Shown here piece after piece: positions 8,403-17,406 of a stretch of 64,000 nucleotides of DNA (position 1 is its first letter; each line of letters begins with the position of its first letter). The position numbers were made by a program, and so were the translations under genes. The notes below the pieces were generated by a model, which was not told the DNA's origin, searched no databases, and saw nothing but the letters and a program-made list of their open reading frames with translations. Source of the stretch: G963668605 sp963668605 (GTDB lineage: Bacteria; Acidobacteriota; Terriglobia; Bryobacterales; Bryobacteraceae); the NCBI GenBank assembly GCA_963668605.1, contig OY764903.1, forward strand, positions 2,914,001 to 2,978,000, read 5' to 3'.

Positions 8403-11400
8403 CGCCATAGCGGGCTACAAGCCCCACAATCAGCCCGAGCGCCGCGGCTGCGGCAGCGTTCCAGCGCAAGGCCTCCGAGGGCTGCTCCGCCAGGCTCGCC
8501 ACTCCGCCCGCCAGCAGCGCCCAAAATACGCCGAGGGCGAAACTCCGCAGGTCCGCGCCGCACGTCTTGAAAATCAACGCCGCCATTCCCAGAACGACCC
8601 AGCCGGCACAGAAATAGAACATGCCCTGTTGTACGGTGAGCGACTGGCTGATGCTGCCGGCCAGGATCACGCAGCCCGCCATGAACCACAATTTTCTGCC
8701 CGGCAATTGTTGGGCCGCCGCGAAGCCCATGACACCCATACCGCAAACCAGCACCCAAGCCATGAGCGCTGCTCCGTGGACCGTCGAGAACCCGGGCGCA
8801 AGTGAATCCACGCCAGACAAGCGCCAAAGCGACAGCGAAAGACGCGGGCCGGCGACCCGCTGAGCCAATCCAGCGATGGCAGAGACCACGCCGCCGAGCG
8901 CCGCGGCCACCAGTACGGCGCGCAGCAGGCTCAACCTGCGCACACGCCGATTCCCTTCCCGCCTCTGCCGGAAGACATCGAGCGCCAGAACGGAGAGCAT
9001 GGCGGCCAAGCCCGCGAGCAGAATGCCTGCGGCCGCCATTAAGAGCGAGCGCGCGACGTAATCGTTCCACGGTCCCGCCGTGTCATAGCCGCCTCCAAAT
9101 TGAGGCAGCGCGTTCCAGTCGGAGGCGGCGGCCAGGGCCATGCCGGCCACAGCGGCCAGCCCATAAGCGCGCCAGTCGAAGTGGTGCTCGCGGCTGCCGA
9201 GGCGTCTGAGAAACAGCACCAGCAGGGGCAGCGCGAACGCGCCGAGAAGTCCGGGCAGCAACATGCGCTGCAAGCGCGGCTTTTCGTAGTCGCGAAGCCA
9301 CTCCTCGGGGAGCTGGATGAACTGGCGGTAACCCGAAATTTCGCCGCCGATGACATCGAGGGTAAGCCGGGCTTTGGCAGCACCGATGTGAAACGCCGGG
9401 TCCTCCCAAACGAAGGTGTAGTCCGTGCGCCGTTCGCGTTTTTCCTCGTGCTCATCGGCCAGGCGCAGCCGGTCGATCGGGACGGCGGGCCGATTTTTCA
9501 GGAAAGCCAGCGCGATGGCCAGCGCCTCCTCGCGCGAGGGATTCGCTCCGGGCGCCTTCTCGTCGAGCACGTGGTCGACGCGATAGGCGTCGCCGCGCTG
9601 GTCGACATACACGCGCCATTCCTCTTTCCGCTCCGGTTGAAAATAGCGTGTGTGCCAGACGGCTGTGGCTTTCCAGGCTTCCACAGCGTGATTGGCCGCC
9701 GCCGCGCCGTTGTGCTGGCGCAAGTACTCAAACTCGGCCGCGTTGAGGTTGGCCGAAAAAGCGGTTACGCTGCGCCATGCCGCTGGATCCTGGCCCTGGC
9801 TGCGCAGTTGCCGCGCGGCAATCTCCGCGGCATGTTCTCGCGACAGCCGCACGCGTATGAAATCGCCGAACGGGCGCGCATGAAACGCGAAGCCCAACGC
9901 CACTGCGATGGCCGCGGCGAGCCAGAGCCAGCGCGGATTCCACGATGGCGCGAGCGGTTCAAGGCGCGGCTCCGGCGTTGGCGGCGCCTCGAGAGGCGGC
10001 GCGGGAGCGGCGGCATTGAGCAGCGCCGGATCGGAGGCGAAACCGCCATGACGCCGGTACGCCGCCAGCGAGACGAGCAGCGGCAGCATCACGACGCCCG
10101 CGACCAGCGCGCCGCTGGCCTTGAAATACAGGCTTTGCGATTGGAACAGGAACGAACCGATCAGCACGGCATCGACGGTGTAGTGCCAGATCAGCGTCGC
10201 CAGAATTCCGAAGCGCAACATCAGAAATCCGGCGGCCACGCCGATCACGCCGACTTCGATGCCGCGGATGTAACCCGGCTGCTGCGGGTAGTTCGCGTGC
10301 AGGAAACCCCACACAAAAGCCGGAATCACAACGGCCAGCCATGTGGGCAGCGCGCGCCGCAACAGCGGAATCGCAAACAGCCGGAACCAGAACTCCTCCG
10401 AACTCGCCGCCAGCAGCGAGATCGTCAACGGGTAGATCCACGGCAGCGCCGTCGAGAGCAGATCCGAGTAGGCCACATCCTGCGGGCTCCACACGCCGAA
10501 GCGCTGGCCGTATACATAGAAGGCGCACACGAAGGCAATGTGGAAAGCGGCAAAGGCATAGCCGCAAACCGTCGCGCGGAAAAACTCGCGTGTCCGAATG
10601 CCCTGCCACGTGACGGCCGCGCGCAGCGCCAAGCGGCGCGGAAAATCGGCGCGATAAAGCGGCTCTCCGGCGCCGGCCGCCAGAATCACATAGAAGAAGA
10701 CGCCCACACCCGCGCCCAAGGCCTGTAGAATTCCGATCAACACGCTTTGCGGCAGCGGCGAACTGGTGGGCATGCGGTCCACGAAAAACGGCAGTCCGTT
10801 GATCTCGTTGAGGATCATGAACGCGCCAACCGCTCCCGCGATCAAGACCAGTGGCTTCCAGATCAGATTGCCACGGCGCAACGCCAGAAAAACTGCGGCC
10901 AGCGCTGCCAGCCCAAGCGGCAGGTAGAGGCTTTCGGCGATGGTAGCGTAGAGCGAGTTTTTTGAACGCAACGCCTGGAAGCCGCGCTGCCACTCTTCGG
11001 GCACGTGCAGGTATTCCCGATAGCTCCCGATCTCGCCACCCTGCACGACCAACGTCCGGCGGCAGGTGGCATCCTTGGCGCGGAAGTCCTCCTGCTCCCA
11101 GGTAAAGACGTAATCGAAGCGATTTGGCCGTTCCTGGAGCCGCTCTTCCACCAGACGTTGCGGAGTTCGCGTCTGTTCGCGCAGGAAGGCCTCCGCGAGC
11201 GCCCGGGCAGCGTCCTTCGATAGCCGCGCTCCAGAATCCTCTTCCCGCACCGTATGTTCAAATCCAAGCAGGCGCGCCGCTGGGCTGAGATAGACGACCA
11301 GTTCCTCTTTGTCCGGCGGTTGGAACCAGCGCGCGCGCCAGCGCCACACCGGCGCTCCGTCTGCCATCAGGCGATTGGCCTCCGGCAGACCCAGTTCGCG

Positions 11401-11637
11401 CTCCAGGTACAGGCGCGCGTCGCTGTCGTCGTCGAACAGCGTGAGATTGCGAAAGCGGTCGGGATGCAGCCCGCGTGCGAGCAAGAAGGCTTCGGCGCGG
11501 CGTGTGATCTCGTCGCGCGAATACTTCAAGTCGATCGAGGCTTGAGGAAAAGCCGCGCTGTAATTCGCGCGCACGAAGAGCAGCGACAGCGCGATTACGA
11601 GTACGGCAAACAACACGAGGCGGCGGTCGCTTGTCAT
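8353..11637 (-). CDS. CPBP-family intramembrane protease with duplicated extracytoplasmic domains
   Basis: The 1094-residue membrane protein carries the CPBP/CAAX protease (ABI) motifs: EExxxR as SEEFWFR (E414, E415, R419), FVWGFLH (H447) and a third His at 485, within a multi-helix block of residues 230-530. A soluble segment (about 35-225) before the first helical block recurs at about 595-785 before a second helical block. The two segments share YxFxWE, GGEIxxYR and PEEW motifs. The second membrane block has no EExxxR motif, so only the first half should be catalytic. The family cleaves prenylated or other membrane substrates, or acts in bacteriocin immunity; the target here is unknown. 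Confidence 0.75.
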   Translation of the reverse strand: MTSDRRLVLFAVLVIALSLLFVRANYSAAFPQASIDLKYSRDEITRRAEAFLLARGLHPDRFRNLTLFDDDSDARLYLERELGLPEANRLMADGAPVWRWRARWFQPPDKEELVVYLSPAARLLGFEHTVREEDSGARLSKDAARALAEAFLREQTRTPQRLVEERLQERPNRFDYVFTWEQEDFRAKDATCRRTLVVQGGEIGSYREYLHVPEEWQRGFQALRSKNSLYATIAESLYLPLGLAALAAVFLALRRGNLIWKPLVLIAGAVGAFMILNEINGLPFFVDRMPTSSPLPQSVLIGILQALGAGVGVFFYVILAAGAGEPLYRADFPRRLALRAAVTWQGIRTREFFRATVCGYAFAAFHIAFVCAFYVYGQRFGVWSPQDVAYSDLLSTALPWIYPLTISLLAASSEEFWFRLFAIPLLRRALPTWLAVVIPAFVWGFLHANYPQQPGYIRGIEVGVIGVAAGFLMLRFGILATLIWHYTVDAVLIGSFLFQSQSLYFKASGALVAGVVMLPLLVSLAAYRRHGGFASDPALLNAAAPAPPLEAPPTPEPRLEPLAPSWNPRWLWLAAAIAVALGFAFHARPFGDFIRVRLSREHAAEIAARQLRSQGQDPAAWRSVTAFSANLNAAEFEYLRQHNGAAAANHAVEAWKATAVWHTRYFQPERKEEWRVYVDQRGDAYRVDHVLDEKAPGANPSREEALAIALAFLKNRPAVPIDRLRLADEHEEKRERRTDYTFVWEDPAFHIGAAKARLTLDVIGGEISGYRQFIQLPEEWLRDYEKPRLQRMLLPGLLGAFALPLLVLFLRRLGSREHHFDWRAYGLAAVAGMALAAASDWNALPQFGGGYDTAGPWNDYVARSLLMAAAGILLAGLAAMLSVLALDVFRQRREGNRRVRRLSLLRAVLVAAALGGVVSAIAGLAQRVAGPRLSLSLWRLSGVDSLAPGFSTVHGAALMAWVLVCGMGVMGFAAAQQLPGRKLWFMAGCVILAGSISQSLTVQQGMFYFCAGWVVLGMAALIFKTCGADLRSFALGVFWALLAGGVASLAEQPSEALRWNAAAAAALGLIVGLVARYGVNSRKQESRTTDRPSL

Positions 11638-11697
11638 GCTTGCTTACATTGCGGCTCGCTCATGCCGCGAGCTAATGTTGCGGACGGAAACCAGAGC

Positions 11698-14439
11698 TTA
11701 CTCGACAACCGCCGGGTTCGGATTCACCAGCGGAAACGTGATGATGTTGCTCACGTACACGTCCTGGGCGATTGTCAACTGAGTCAGCGGATTGGTCGGG
11801 AGATCAGAGTTCAGTTCCAGGTCCACCTGATAGAGTCCGACCGTACCCGTCTTCAAGCCCGCATAGAGCACGTTGGCCGTCTTGCCGCCGGCCAGTGAGG
11901 AGACGAATTCGTTCACCTCGTTATAGTACGGACCCGTGTACTGTTCGCCCGTGATCACGGTGGCCTGGGCCTCGGCCGGTTTGACCAGTCCCAGTCCGGT
12001 GGCATACACAAACACGGTCTCACCGGGCAGCGCCGGGTTCTCGGCCGTCACCCGCGCGCCTTCGACATTCGCGCAACACAGCACCGAATTCGTCGCCGTG
12101 ATGATGACCTGCGCAGCTTCCGGAGCGCTTCCGCCGATCTCGATGCCGTTGCCTTCCGGACCCGGCACGCGGGCTCGCAAACGGATACGCGTGAACACGC
12201 CGGCCCCGTAGGCCTCCACCTTGGGGTCGTCGTTAATCAGGACGATCAGCGCGTCGCGGATCGAGGCCAACGTGTCGCCATCCTTCACAGTGTAAGAGTA
12301 CGAGCGGTCTTCGATCTTCACGGTGGCGATATCGCCTGCAGCGGCCGTCCCATCCACCGAGATGGTGCCGGTAGCGCGACTGCTGGCATGGTAGACAACA
12401 CCCGGCCGCGGATCTTTGCCATCTTCGGCATAGATGCCCGGATTCTGGAGCACGATCGGCACTGCGATTGGCGTCGATTCAGTGATTCTTCCGCCTGCGC
12501 GCCGCGAGCGCACAAAGGCATTGATGCTGGTCGAGTCCGAGACCTCGAACGGAACCTGCGCGGTGATCTGCTTTGGCGATACCATGCGCAGCGGCGCTTC
12601 GATGCCGTCGAAATAGACGCGCACGCCGGCCAGTTCGCGCGGCAACACAGTGACCTCAGCGGGCACGGTCGCCGTCGTATCGCAGAAGTCCTCGCCGTAC
12701 AGAGTGACCAGCGCACCCGGACCGATCTTGGCCGCGTTCTGCCCGCCCGCGAGCGTCGCACCGCCGGTCGTCGCCAGGATGACGGCGCTAGCGGAAGTCG
12801 TCACACTGTAGGCGATGCTATTGCCCTCTTCGTCCGGCGTACGCGCTGTCAGAACCAACTGGCTCAGCGTCGGGTTCGGCGAGGCAAACACGTACGGATC
12901 GCCGCTTCCGGCGTTGACTGCATCGACCAGGACTTTCACAACATTGGAGAAGGTCTCGTCGGTGACGATCTTGTGCTTGTAGTCCTTGCCGAATTCACCG
13001 TCCGGCCCGATGTGCAGCGTAACCTCATCGTCGGCCTTGATCGTACCGGAGAACGTGACGGTGCCCACGGCATAGACGGCCTGGCTGGCCGCGTTGCGAA
13101 CGCCCTTCGGCGGCAGGTTCTGATCACCTACTGAGTAGATTACGACGCGCCGGTTGTATGGGTCGCCGACATAGAGATTGCCGCTGTCATAGGCCAGCGA
13201 CGACGGTGTACGCACTTGATCCGAGGCCGCCACGCTCTCCGTGCCGAAAGCCTCGGTCACGCCGCTCGCCTGCGGATCGAGTTGTCCTAGAATTGAATCG
13301 GCCGCTTTCCCGCTGGTGAACGGAATCGTATTGTAGACGAGAATACGGTCATTGCCACCATCGGCGATGAAGAGCCGCTGCCCATCGGAAAGTGCGAAGC
13401 GGGGAAACTCCAAAGTCGCAGCGCAACGCGCCGGATAGGTCGCTTTGCCATCGGCGTCTGTCCCGTTGGATTCGCACAAATCAGGCGAGTTATTCGCCAG
13501 ATAGCTGGTCAGATTGGCTTGCCCGATCGCAAAATCGGCAGGGGCGCCATTCGACGCCGGAATCGAATTCCACACCAGTACGCGGCTGTGTCCCAGATCC
13601 GCGACGTAGAGCCGCACGCCGTCACTGGTCGCCGAGACCGGGTTCGACATGTTGTTCGCTCTCGGCGTCAGGAGGATGTCCGCACTAGGCGTAAAACCAG
13701 AATTAAGATCAGGTTGGCCCAGTGCGATGTTGGCCGGCGCACCGTTACTGGTCGGAATCGAATTCCAGATCAGCACGCGGTGATTCTGCGTGTCGGCGAC
13801 AAACAGCTTTCCGCCGGAGATCCAAACTCCCTGTGGCCCGCGCAAACCGGACGCCGTGGTCGCCGCTGCGCCTTTCGTGAAATCGGGCTGCCCGACGACT
13901 ACATCCGCCGGAGTTCCATTCGTAAGGGGAATCGAATTCCAGATCAGGACGCGGTTGTTGTTTGTGTCGGCCACTACCAGACGCTGCCCATCCGAGGCGA
14001 CCGCGGTCGGTTCGCGCAAACCGGACTGGTTCAACGCGATGTCCGTCGTCGTAAAATCCTTCTGTCCCAGGACCACATCGGGAGCGCCCACGCAGGCCGG
14101 GCAACGTACGCCGTCGCGCTGCGGCAACTCCGTCTGAATCGCGGGAATCTGTTGGGAGAGATTGCGGTAGATCAGAATCCGGTTGTTCACAGGCGAGGCG
14201 CCCATGCGATTCGAATCCACCACGAAAAGCATGTTGTTCGCCGCGGCAACTCCGCCCGGAGCGCCCAGCAGAGTCTTCGACGCGAACAAAACGTTGGGCT
14301 TCGTCGCATCCTGATCGGGGATCGCCTGCGCGGTGAAGTTCGGCTGCCCGATCAGCAAGCGGGCGGCCTGGCCGGTGTTGAAGTCCGCCGCGAAAGCAAA
14401 GCTCGCGGTCAAAAGGAAGAGGGCACAATACTTCATCAT
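11698..14439 (-). CDS. Secreted NHL-repeat protein with Solibacter-type C-terminal domains
   Basis: The start at 14439 (MMKYCALFLLTASFAFA) gives a clean Sec signal and a 913-residue product. Residues about 20-420 are beta-propeller NHL-type repeats with a recurring pattern such as LFVADTQNHRVLIWNSIP. The region from about 570 has the TIGR03437-type pattern seen in Solibacter: GPGALVTLYGEDF, LAGVRVYFDGIEAPL, VSPKQITAQVPFE. It ends with a similar segment (ENPALPGETVFVYATGLG). These proteins are extracellular; their role is not established. It lies 99 bp beyond the electron-transfer operon on the same strand and may or may not be co-transcribed. An upstream extension to 14532 looks spurious. Confidence 0.8.
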   Translation of the reverse strand: MMKYCALFLLTASFAFAADFNTGQAARLLIGQPNFTAQAIPDQDATKPNVLFASKTLLGAPGGVAAANNMLFVVDSNRMGASPVNNRILIYRNLSQQIPAIQTELPQRDGVRCPACVGAPDVVLGQKDFTTTDIALNQSGLREPTAVASDGQRLVVADTNNNRVLIWNSIPLTNGTPADVVVGQPDFTKGAAATTASGLRGPQGVWISGGKLFVADTQNHRVLIWNSIPTSNGAPANIALGQPDLNSGFTPSADILLTPRANNMSNPVSATSDGVRLYVADLGHSRVLVWNSIPASNGAPADFAIGQANLTSYLANNSPDLCESNGTDADGKATYPARCAATLEFPRFALSDGQRLFIADGGNDRILVYNTIPFTSGKAADSILGQLDPQASGVTEAFGTESVAASDQVRTPSSLAYDSGNLYVGDPYNRRVVIYSVGDQNLPPKGVRNAASQAVYAVGTVTFSGTIKADDEVTLHIGPDGEFGKDYKHKIVTDETFSNVVKVLVDAVNAGSGDPYVFASPNPTLSQLVLTARTPDEEGNSIAYSVTTSASAVILATTGGATLAGGQNAAKIGPGALVTLYGEDFCDTTATVPAEVTVLPRELAGVRVYFDGIEAPLRMVSPKQITAQVPFEVSDSTSINAFVRSRRAGGRITESTPIAVPIVLQNPGIYAEDGKDPRPGVVYHASSRATGTISVDGTAAAGDIATVKIEDRSYSYTVKDGDTLASIRDALIVLINDDPKVEAYGAGVFTRIRLRARVPGPEGNGIEIGGSAPEAAQVIITATNSVLCCANVEGARVTAENPALPGETVFVYATGLGLVKPAEAQATVITGEQYTGPYYNEVNEFVSSLAGGKTANVLYAGLKTGTVGLYQVDLELNSDLPTNPLTQLTIAQDVYVSNIITFPLVNPNPAVVE

Positions 14440-14537
14440 GGATTCTTGTCGAACTTCTAATATACCAAGCTCTTGACGCGAAGTATCGACCCCGGGTTGC
14501 GAAAATGTCCTCCAGCGGGAAACCGGCGGCAATCGGG

Positions 14538-15332
14538 CTATGGTTCAAGGAACATGCGGCCCCAGATCGCGTCCCAATCGGCCTCCGGCATCGCCGCGGG
14601 CATATCGTCGACCGGGACGCCGCCATCGGCGAGACTCGCGCCGGCCCCGGCGGGCGCAAGCAGGATTTGCAGGCGCTCCAACTCGCGCGAGATCCACGGC
14701 GCAATCTCGGCGCCGCGCAACAGGTGGCCCGTTTCGACCGCGCCCGTCACGGCCCGCAGTTTGAGATAGAATTCCTGGCCAGAGCCACCGGTTTCGGCCA
14801 CGACTCCGTCTACGGGCGAAAGTACGCGCACCGAGCACCCGCCCCGCCTCATTGTCCATGCCGGGCCGTTCACTCGCAAGCGTTCGCCGGGTTGTGGCAG
14901 TTCAACAGCATCCGGAGCGCCCGCAAGTCGCGAGCCCAGCGCATCGAGGCCAACGCTGACCAGACCGTCGGCTTCCGGCCTCACCCAGGTATGACCGCGG
15001 TGATAGAGGCGGTCGCCGGGCATCTCCAGTCCGCCGATGTTGGTATCTCCAGCGGATTGTGGCGGATGCTGTGCGATGAGCTTCGCATGCGTCGGGCATT
15101 GTCCACACTCGAAGCCGAGTTCGCAGGTGCGCTGTTTGAACTCACCCGTGAACTGGTGGCGGCACACCCGCTCGACCGCGGAGAGATCGTGAAACTCCGA
15201 TTTCCAACGTATCGCGTCGACCTTCAATTCGCGGATGTCGCGATTCATCCGGTAGACCGCGATCAGCAGGGTCGTTAAAATTACGCCGACTACTACAAAA
15301 AACACGCCGAGAAAGATGAAGTTAGCAATCAT
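14538..15332 (-). CDS. Membrane-anchored Cys4 protein with degenerate GcvH-like domain
   Basis: The 264-residue protein has one N-terminal membrane helix (residues about 3-27), a cluster of four cysteines (C57, C70, C76, C79) and then a domain resembling glycine cleavage H protein: LYHRGHTWV matches the H-protein YTKDHEWV stretch and VLSPVDGVVAE matches its SPVSGEV hairpin. The lysine that would carry lipoate is absent; the aligned position is a glycine. A lipoyl-arm role is therefore unlikely. It follows the NrfD-like gene by 12 bp and closes the operon, so it is probably an accessory subunit or assembly factor of that complex. The Cys4 cluster could bind iron-sulfur or zinc; this is inference. 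Confidence 0.65.
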   Translation of the reverse strand: MIANFIFLGVFFVVVGVILTTLLIAVYRMNRDIRELKVDAIRWKSEFHDLSAVERVCRHQFTGEFKQRTCELGFECGQCPTHAKLIAQHPPQSAGDTNIGGLEMPGDRLYHRGHTWVRPEADGLVSVGLDALGSRLAGAPDAVELPQPGERLRVNGPAWTMRRGGCSVRVLSPVDGVVAETGGSGQEFYLKLRAVTGAVETGHLLRGAEIAPWISRELERLQILLAPAGAGASLADGGVPVDDMPAAMPEADWDAIWGRMFLEP

Positions 15333-15344
15333 ACGGATCCTCTT

Positions 15345-16640
15345 TTAACCTTCCGTAAGCTCTTTTCCCTTGAGCTTGTTAACCGCGCCGGGAGCAAACC
15401 GGAATTCAAGCTGCGCGGCGAATGACGACTCCTGTGGAAACAGGTTTAGATAGCGGAACGAAAGCGAATAGACAATTACGCCATAAGCGATCACGCCCAG
15501 AAACGTAGCCGTCTCCTGCCAGCTTGGCCAGTAGGTCAGAAAGCGGTCGAAAGGCAGCGTCGGCAACGCCAGCGTCTGAATGGTCATCACCAGCCGGTTG
15601 AGCGTGACGCCGGCGCAGGCCAGCGCCGCGGCGGGAATCAGCCAGCGCGGGTTGGCGCGCTTGCGGGCGTCGAACAAAATCAGCCCCGGCAAAAGTCCCA
15701 ACAGAACGATCTCGGCGAACAACACCCAACTACCGAACGGTTCCCAGAGATAGTAATTCGCAGCCGCAAAGCCGGCGTCGCGGGTCGTGTGGTTCATCCA
15801 GACCAGGGTATCGACCGACTTCAGCAACACATAGACGAGTAACAGCGAGCCCGAGATGCGACCCAACAGAGTCAGCGCCTTACGGCTCACCAGCGTCTTT
15901 CCGGAAACCTTCTCCGCAAGCCAGGTCGTCAGGATGATGAAGCTCGGCCCCACGGCGGCGGCGGAGAGGATAAACAGGAAAAACGTGGAAGGCCAGATGC
16001 CGAAACCCTCGCGGAAGGCGAACGGCCTGCCGCGCAGGACTCCGTAAAGCCCGCCGAGCGAGCCCTGGTGAAAGAACGAAAGAAACGTGCCGAGCAGCGC
16101 GAACACCGGGACCAGCTTGTGAAGTTCCCATTCGAAGACGAGAAACGATGGCGCCTGCCGGAGTTGGCGGTTCTTGAGCAATACCGGCAGATACTCAATT
16201 GTCAGTACGGTCAGATAGCAGGTAATGCAGAAAGTAACTTCGGTCAGCATCGAATGCACGTTCGGGTGCCAGAACGTAAACCACGAGCGCAGCGGCTGGC
16301 CGACGTCGACCGCAAGCACGGCCATCGCACCGCTGTAACACAGGAACCCGATCACGACGGCGCTGTTGATGACCGCCTTTAGCTCATGTTGCTTGAGCAC
16401 ATACAGCAGAAAGCCGGTGAAGAACGCGCCGGCGCCCAGCGCGATCACAGTCAGATCCAGAAAAATCCAGAGTCCGAATGCGAAGCGGTTGTCCATGTTC
16501 GTGTGATACAAGCCTTGGAAGAGACACAGATACATGGCATAGCCGCCCACGCCCAGCAGCGCGGTCCAAGGCAGCAACCACAGCAGAAAGCGCGGGGCCG
16601 GGCAGCGTTCGAGCCGGCGTGAGATCAGATGCCTATCCAT
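15345..16640 (-). CDS. NrfD/QrcD/HybB-type quinone-interacting membrane subunit
   Basis: The 431-residue product is a polytopic membrane protein of about ten helices, with the NrfD/HybB look: LLPWTALLGVGGYAMYLCLF near the start, FGLWIFLDLTVIALGAGAFF, and polar residues inside helices (GQPLRSWFTFWHPNVHSML). Such subunits bind menaquinone and pass electrons between the quinone pool and a periplasmic ferredoxin subunit. Its start overlaps the end of the ferredoxin gene by 8 bp, so the two are translationally coupled. The order cytochrome, Mo-family subunit, ferredoxin, NrfD protein is that of the Qrc complex. Direction of electron flow cannot be told from sequence. Confidence 0.8.
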   Translation of the reverse strand: MDRHLISRRLERCPAPRFLLWLLPWTALLGVGGYAMYLCLFQGLYHTNMDNRFAFGLWIFLDLTVIALGAGAFFTGFLLYVLKQHELKAVINSAVVIGFLCYSGAMAVLAVDVGQPLRSWFTFWHPNVHSMLTEVTFCITCYLTVLTIEYLPVLLKNRQLRQAPSFLVFEWELHKLVPVFALLGTFLSFFHQGSLGGLYGVLRGRPFAFREGFGIWPSTFFLFILSAAAVGPSFIILTTWLAEKVSGKTLVSRKALTLLGRISGSLLLVYVLLKSVDTLVWMNHTTRDAGFAAANYYLWEPFGSWVLFAEIVLLGLLPGLILFDARKRANPRWLIPAAALACAGVTLNRLVMTIQTLALPTLPFDRFLTYWPSWQETATFLGVIAYGVIVYSLSFRYLNLFPQESSFAAQLEFRFAPGAVNKLKGKELTEG

Positions 16641-17406
16641 TGCGATTCTCCTTCTTCGTGGCCGGGGAAGCGCCCTTCGCCATCTCGTGAACCCACGCTT
16701 CTCGCGAGTGATAGTGGACCTTTGGTTCGGTGCCCAGCTTTTCCAGCAATCGGAAAGTGTCCGCCGAACCCGCCAGCCGTGCGACCTCCGAGTGCGGATC
16801 CTTCAGGTCGCCGAACACGATCGCTTGTGCCGGACACGCTTCCGCACAGGCCGGCACGTAGTCTTCGGGGGCGATCTCCTTCTTGCCCGAGGCCGCCGCT
16901 TTAGCCCGCGCCGCGTGCAGCCTTCCATGGCAGAAGTTGCATTTCTCGACGACGCCTCTCATGCGCGGCGCCACATCCGGATTCAATGTCCGCTCCATAC
17001 CCGCCGGCCAGACCGGATCGCGCCAGTTGAAATAGCGCGCGTGGTAGGGGCAGGCCGTCATGCAATAGCGGCAGCCGAGGCAGCGCTCCGCCATCTGCCC
17101 GACGACGCCGGAAACCGGATCGACATCCACCGCGTTCTGCGGGCAGACCGTTACGCACGGCGTTTCATGGCCGCACTGCTGGCACATCACGGGCACAAAC
17201 ACGCTGCGCGCATCCGGAAAGCTTGCGCCGTTCTCCATGCGGTTCACGCGCATCCAAGTGAGGCCGGTCCGCTCGTTCGTGCCCGCTTGCGCTGGAGGCA
17301 CATTATTTTCCACCGCGCAGGCAACCATGCAAGCGCCGCAGCCGCTGCAGCGATCCAGGTCGATCACCATTCCGTAGCGATGTTTCGATTCTGCCGTGTG
17401 TGCCAT
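16633..17406 (-). CDS. Four-cluster ferredoxin subunit (QrcC/DmsB/TtrB-like)
   Basis: The 257-residue protein has four cysteine groups typical of DmsB-type subunits: CSGCGACMVAC near residue 20, CQQCGHETPCVTVCP, CLGCRYCMTACPY, and CNFCHGR paired with CAEACP. They should hold four iron-sulfur clusters, forming a wire between the molybdopterin-family subunit and the NrfD-type membrane subunit. It starts directly after the stop of the upstream catalytic-subunit gene and overlaps the NrfD gene by 8 bp. There is no signal peptide; export as a complex with the Tat-dependent partner is the usual route. Confidence 0.85.
   Translation of the reverse strand: MAHTAESKHRYGMVIDLDRCSGCGACMVACAVENNVPPAQAGTNERTGLTWMRVNRMENGASFPDARSVFVPVMCQQCGHETPCVTVCPQNAVDVDPVSGVVGQMAERCLGCRYCMTACPYHARYFNWRDPVWPAGMERTLNPDVAPRMRGVVEKCNFCHGRLHAARAKAAASGKKEIAPEDYVPACAEACPAQAIVFGDLKDPHSEVARLAGSADTFRLLEKLGTEPKVHYHSREAWVHEMAKGASPATKKENRNG

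Noticed and set aside
7022..9070. Long open frame (682 codons) on the minus strand opposite the TPR gene
   Set aside because: It is antisense to the repeats and to the protease gene; its arginine, glycine and serine-rich composition is typical of a shadow frame in GC-rich DNA.
9100..10728. Long open frame (542 codons) on the plus strand opposite the CPBP protease
   Set aside because: Arg/Gln/His-rich translation with no domain pattern; the minus-strand frame has clear membrane helices and motifs.
14440..14532. Longer N terminus for the NHL-repeat protein
   Set aside because: The extra 31 residues precede a clean signal peptide and look non-coding.
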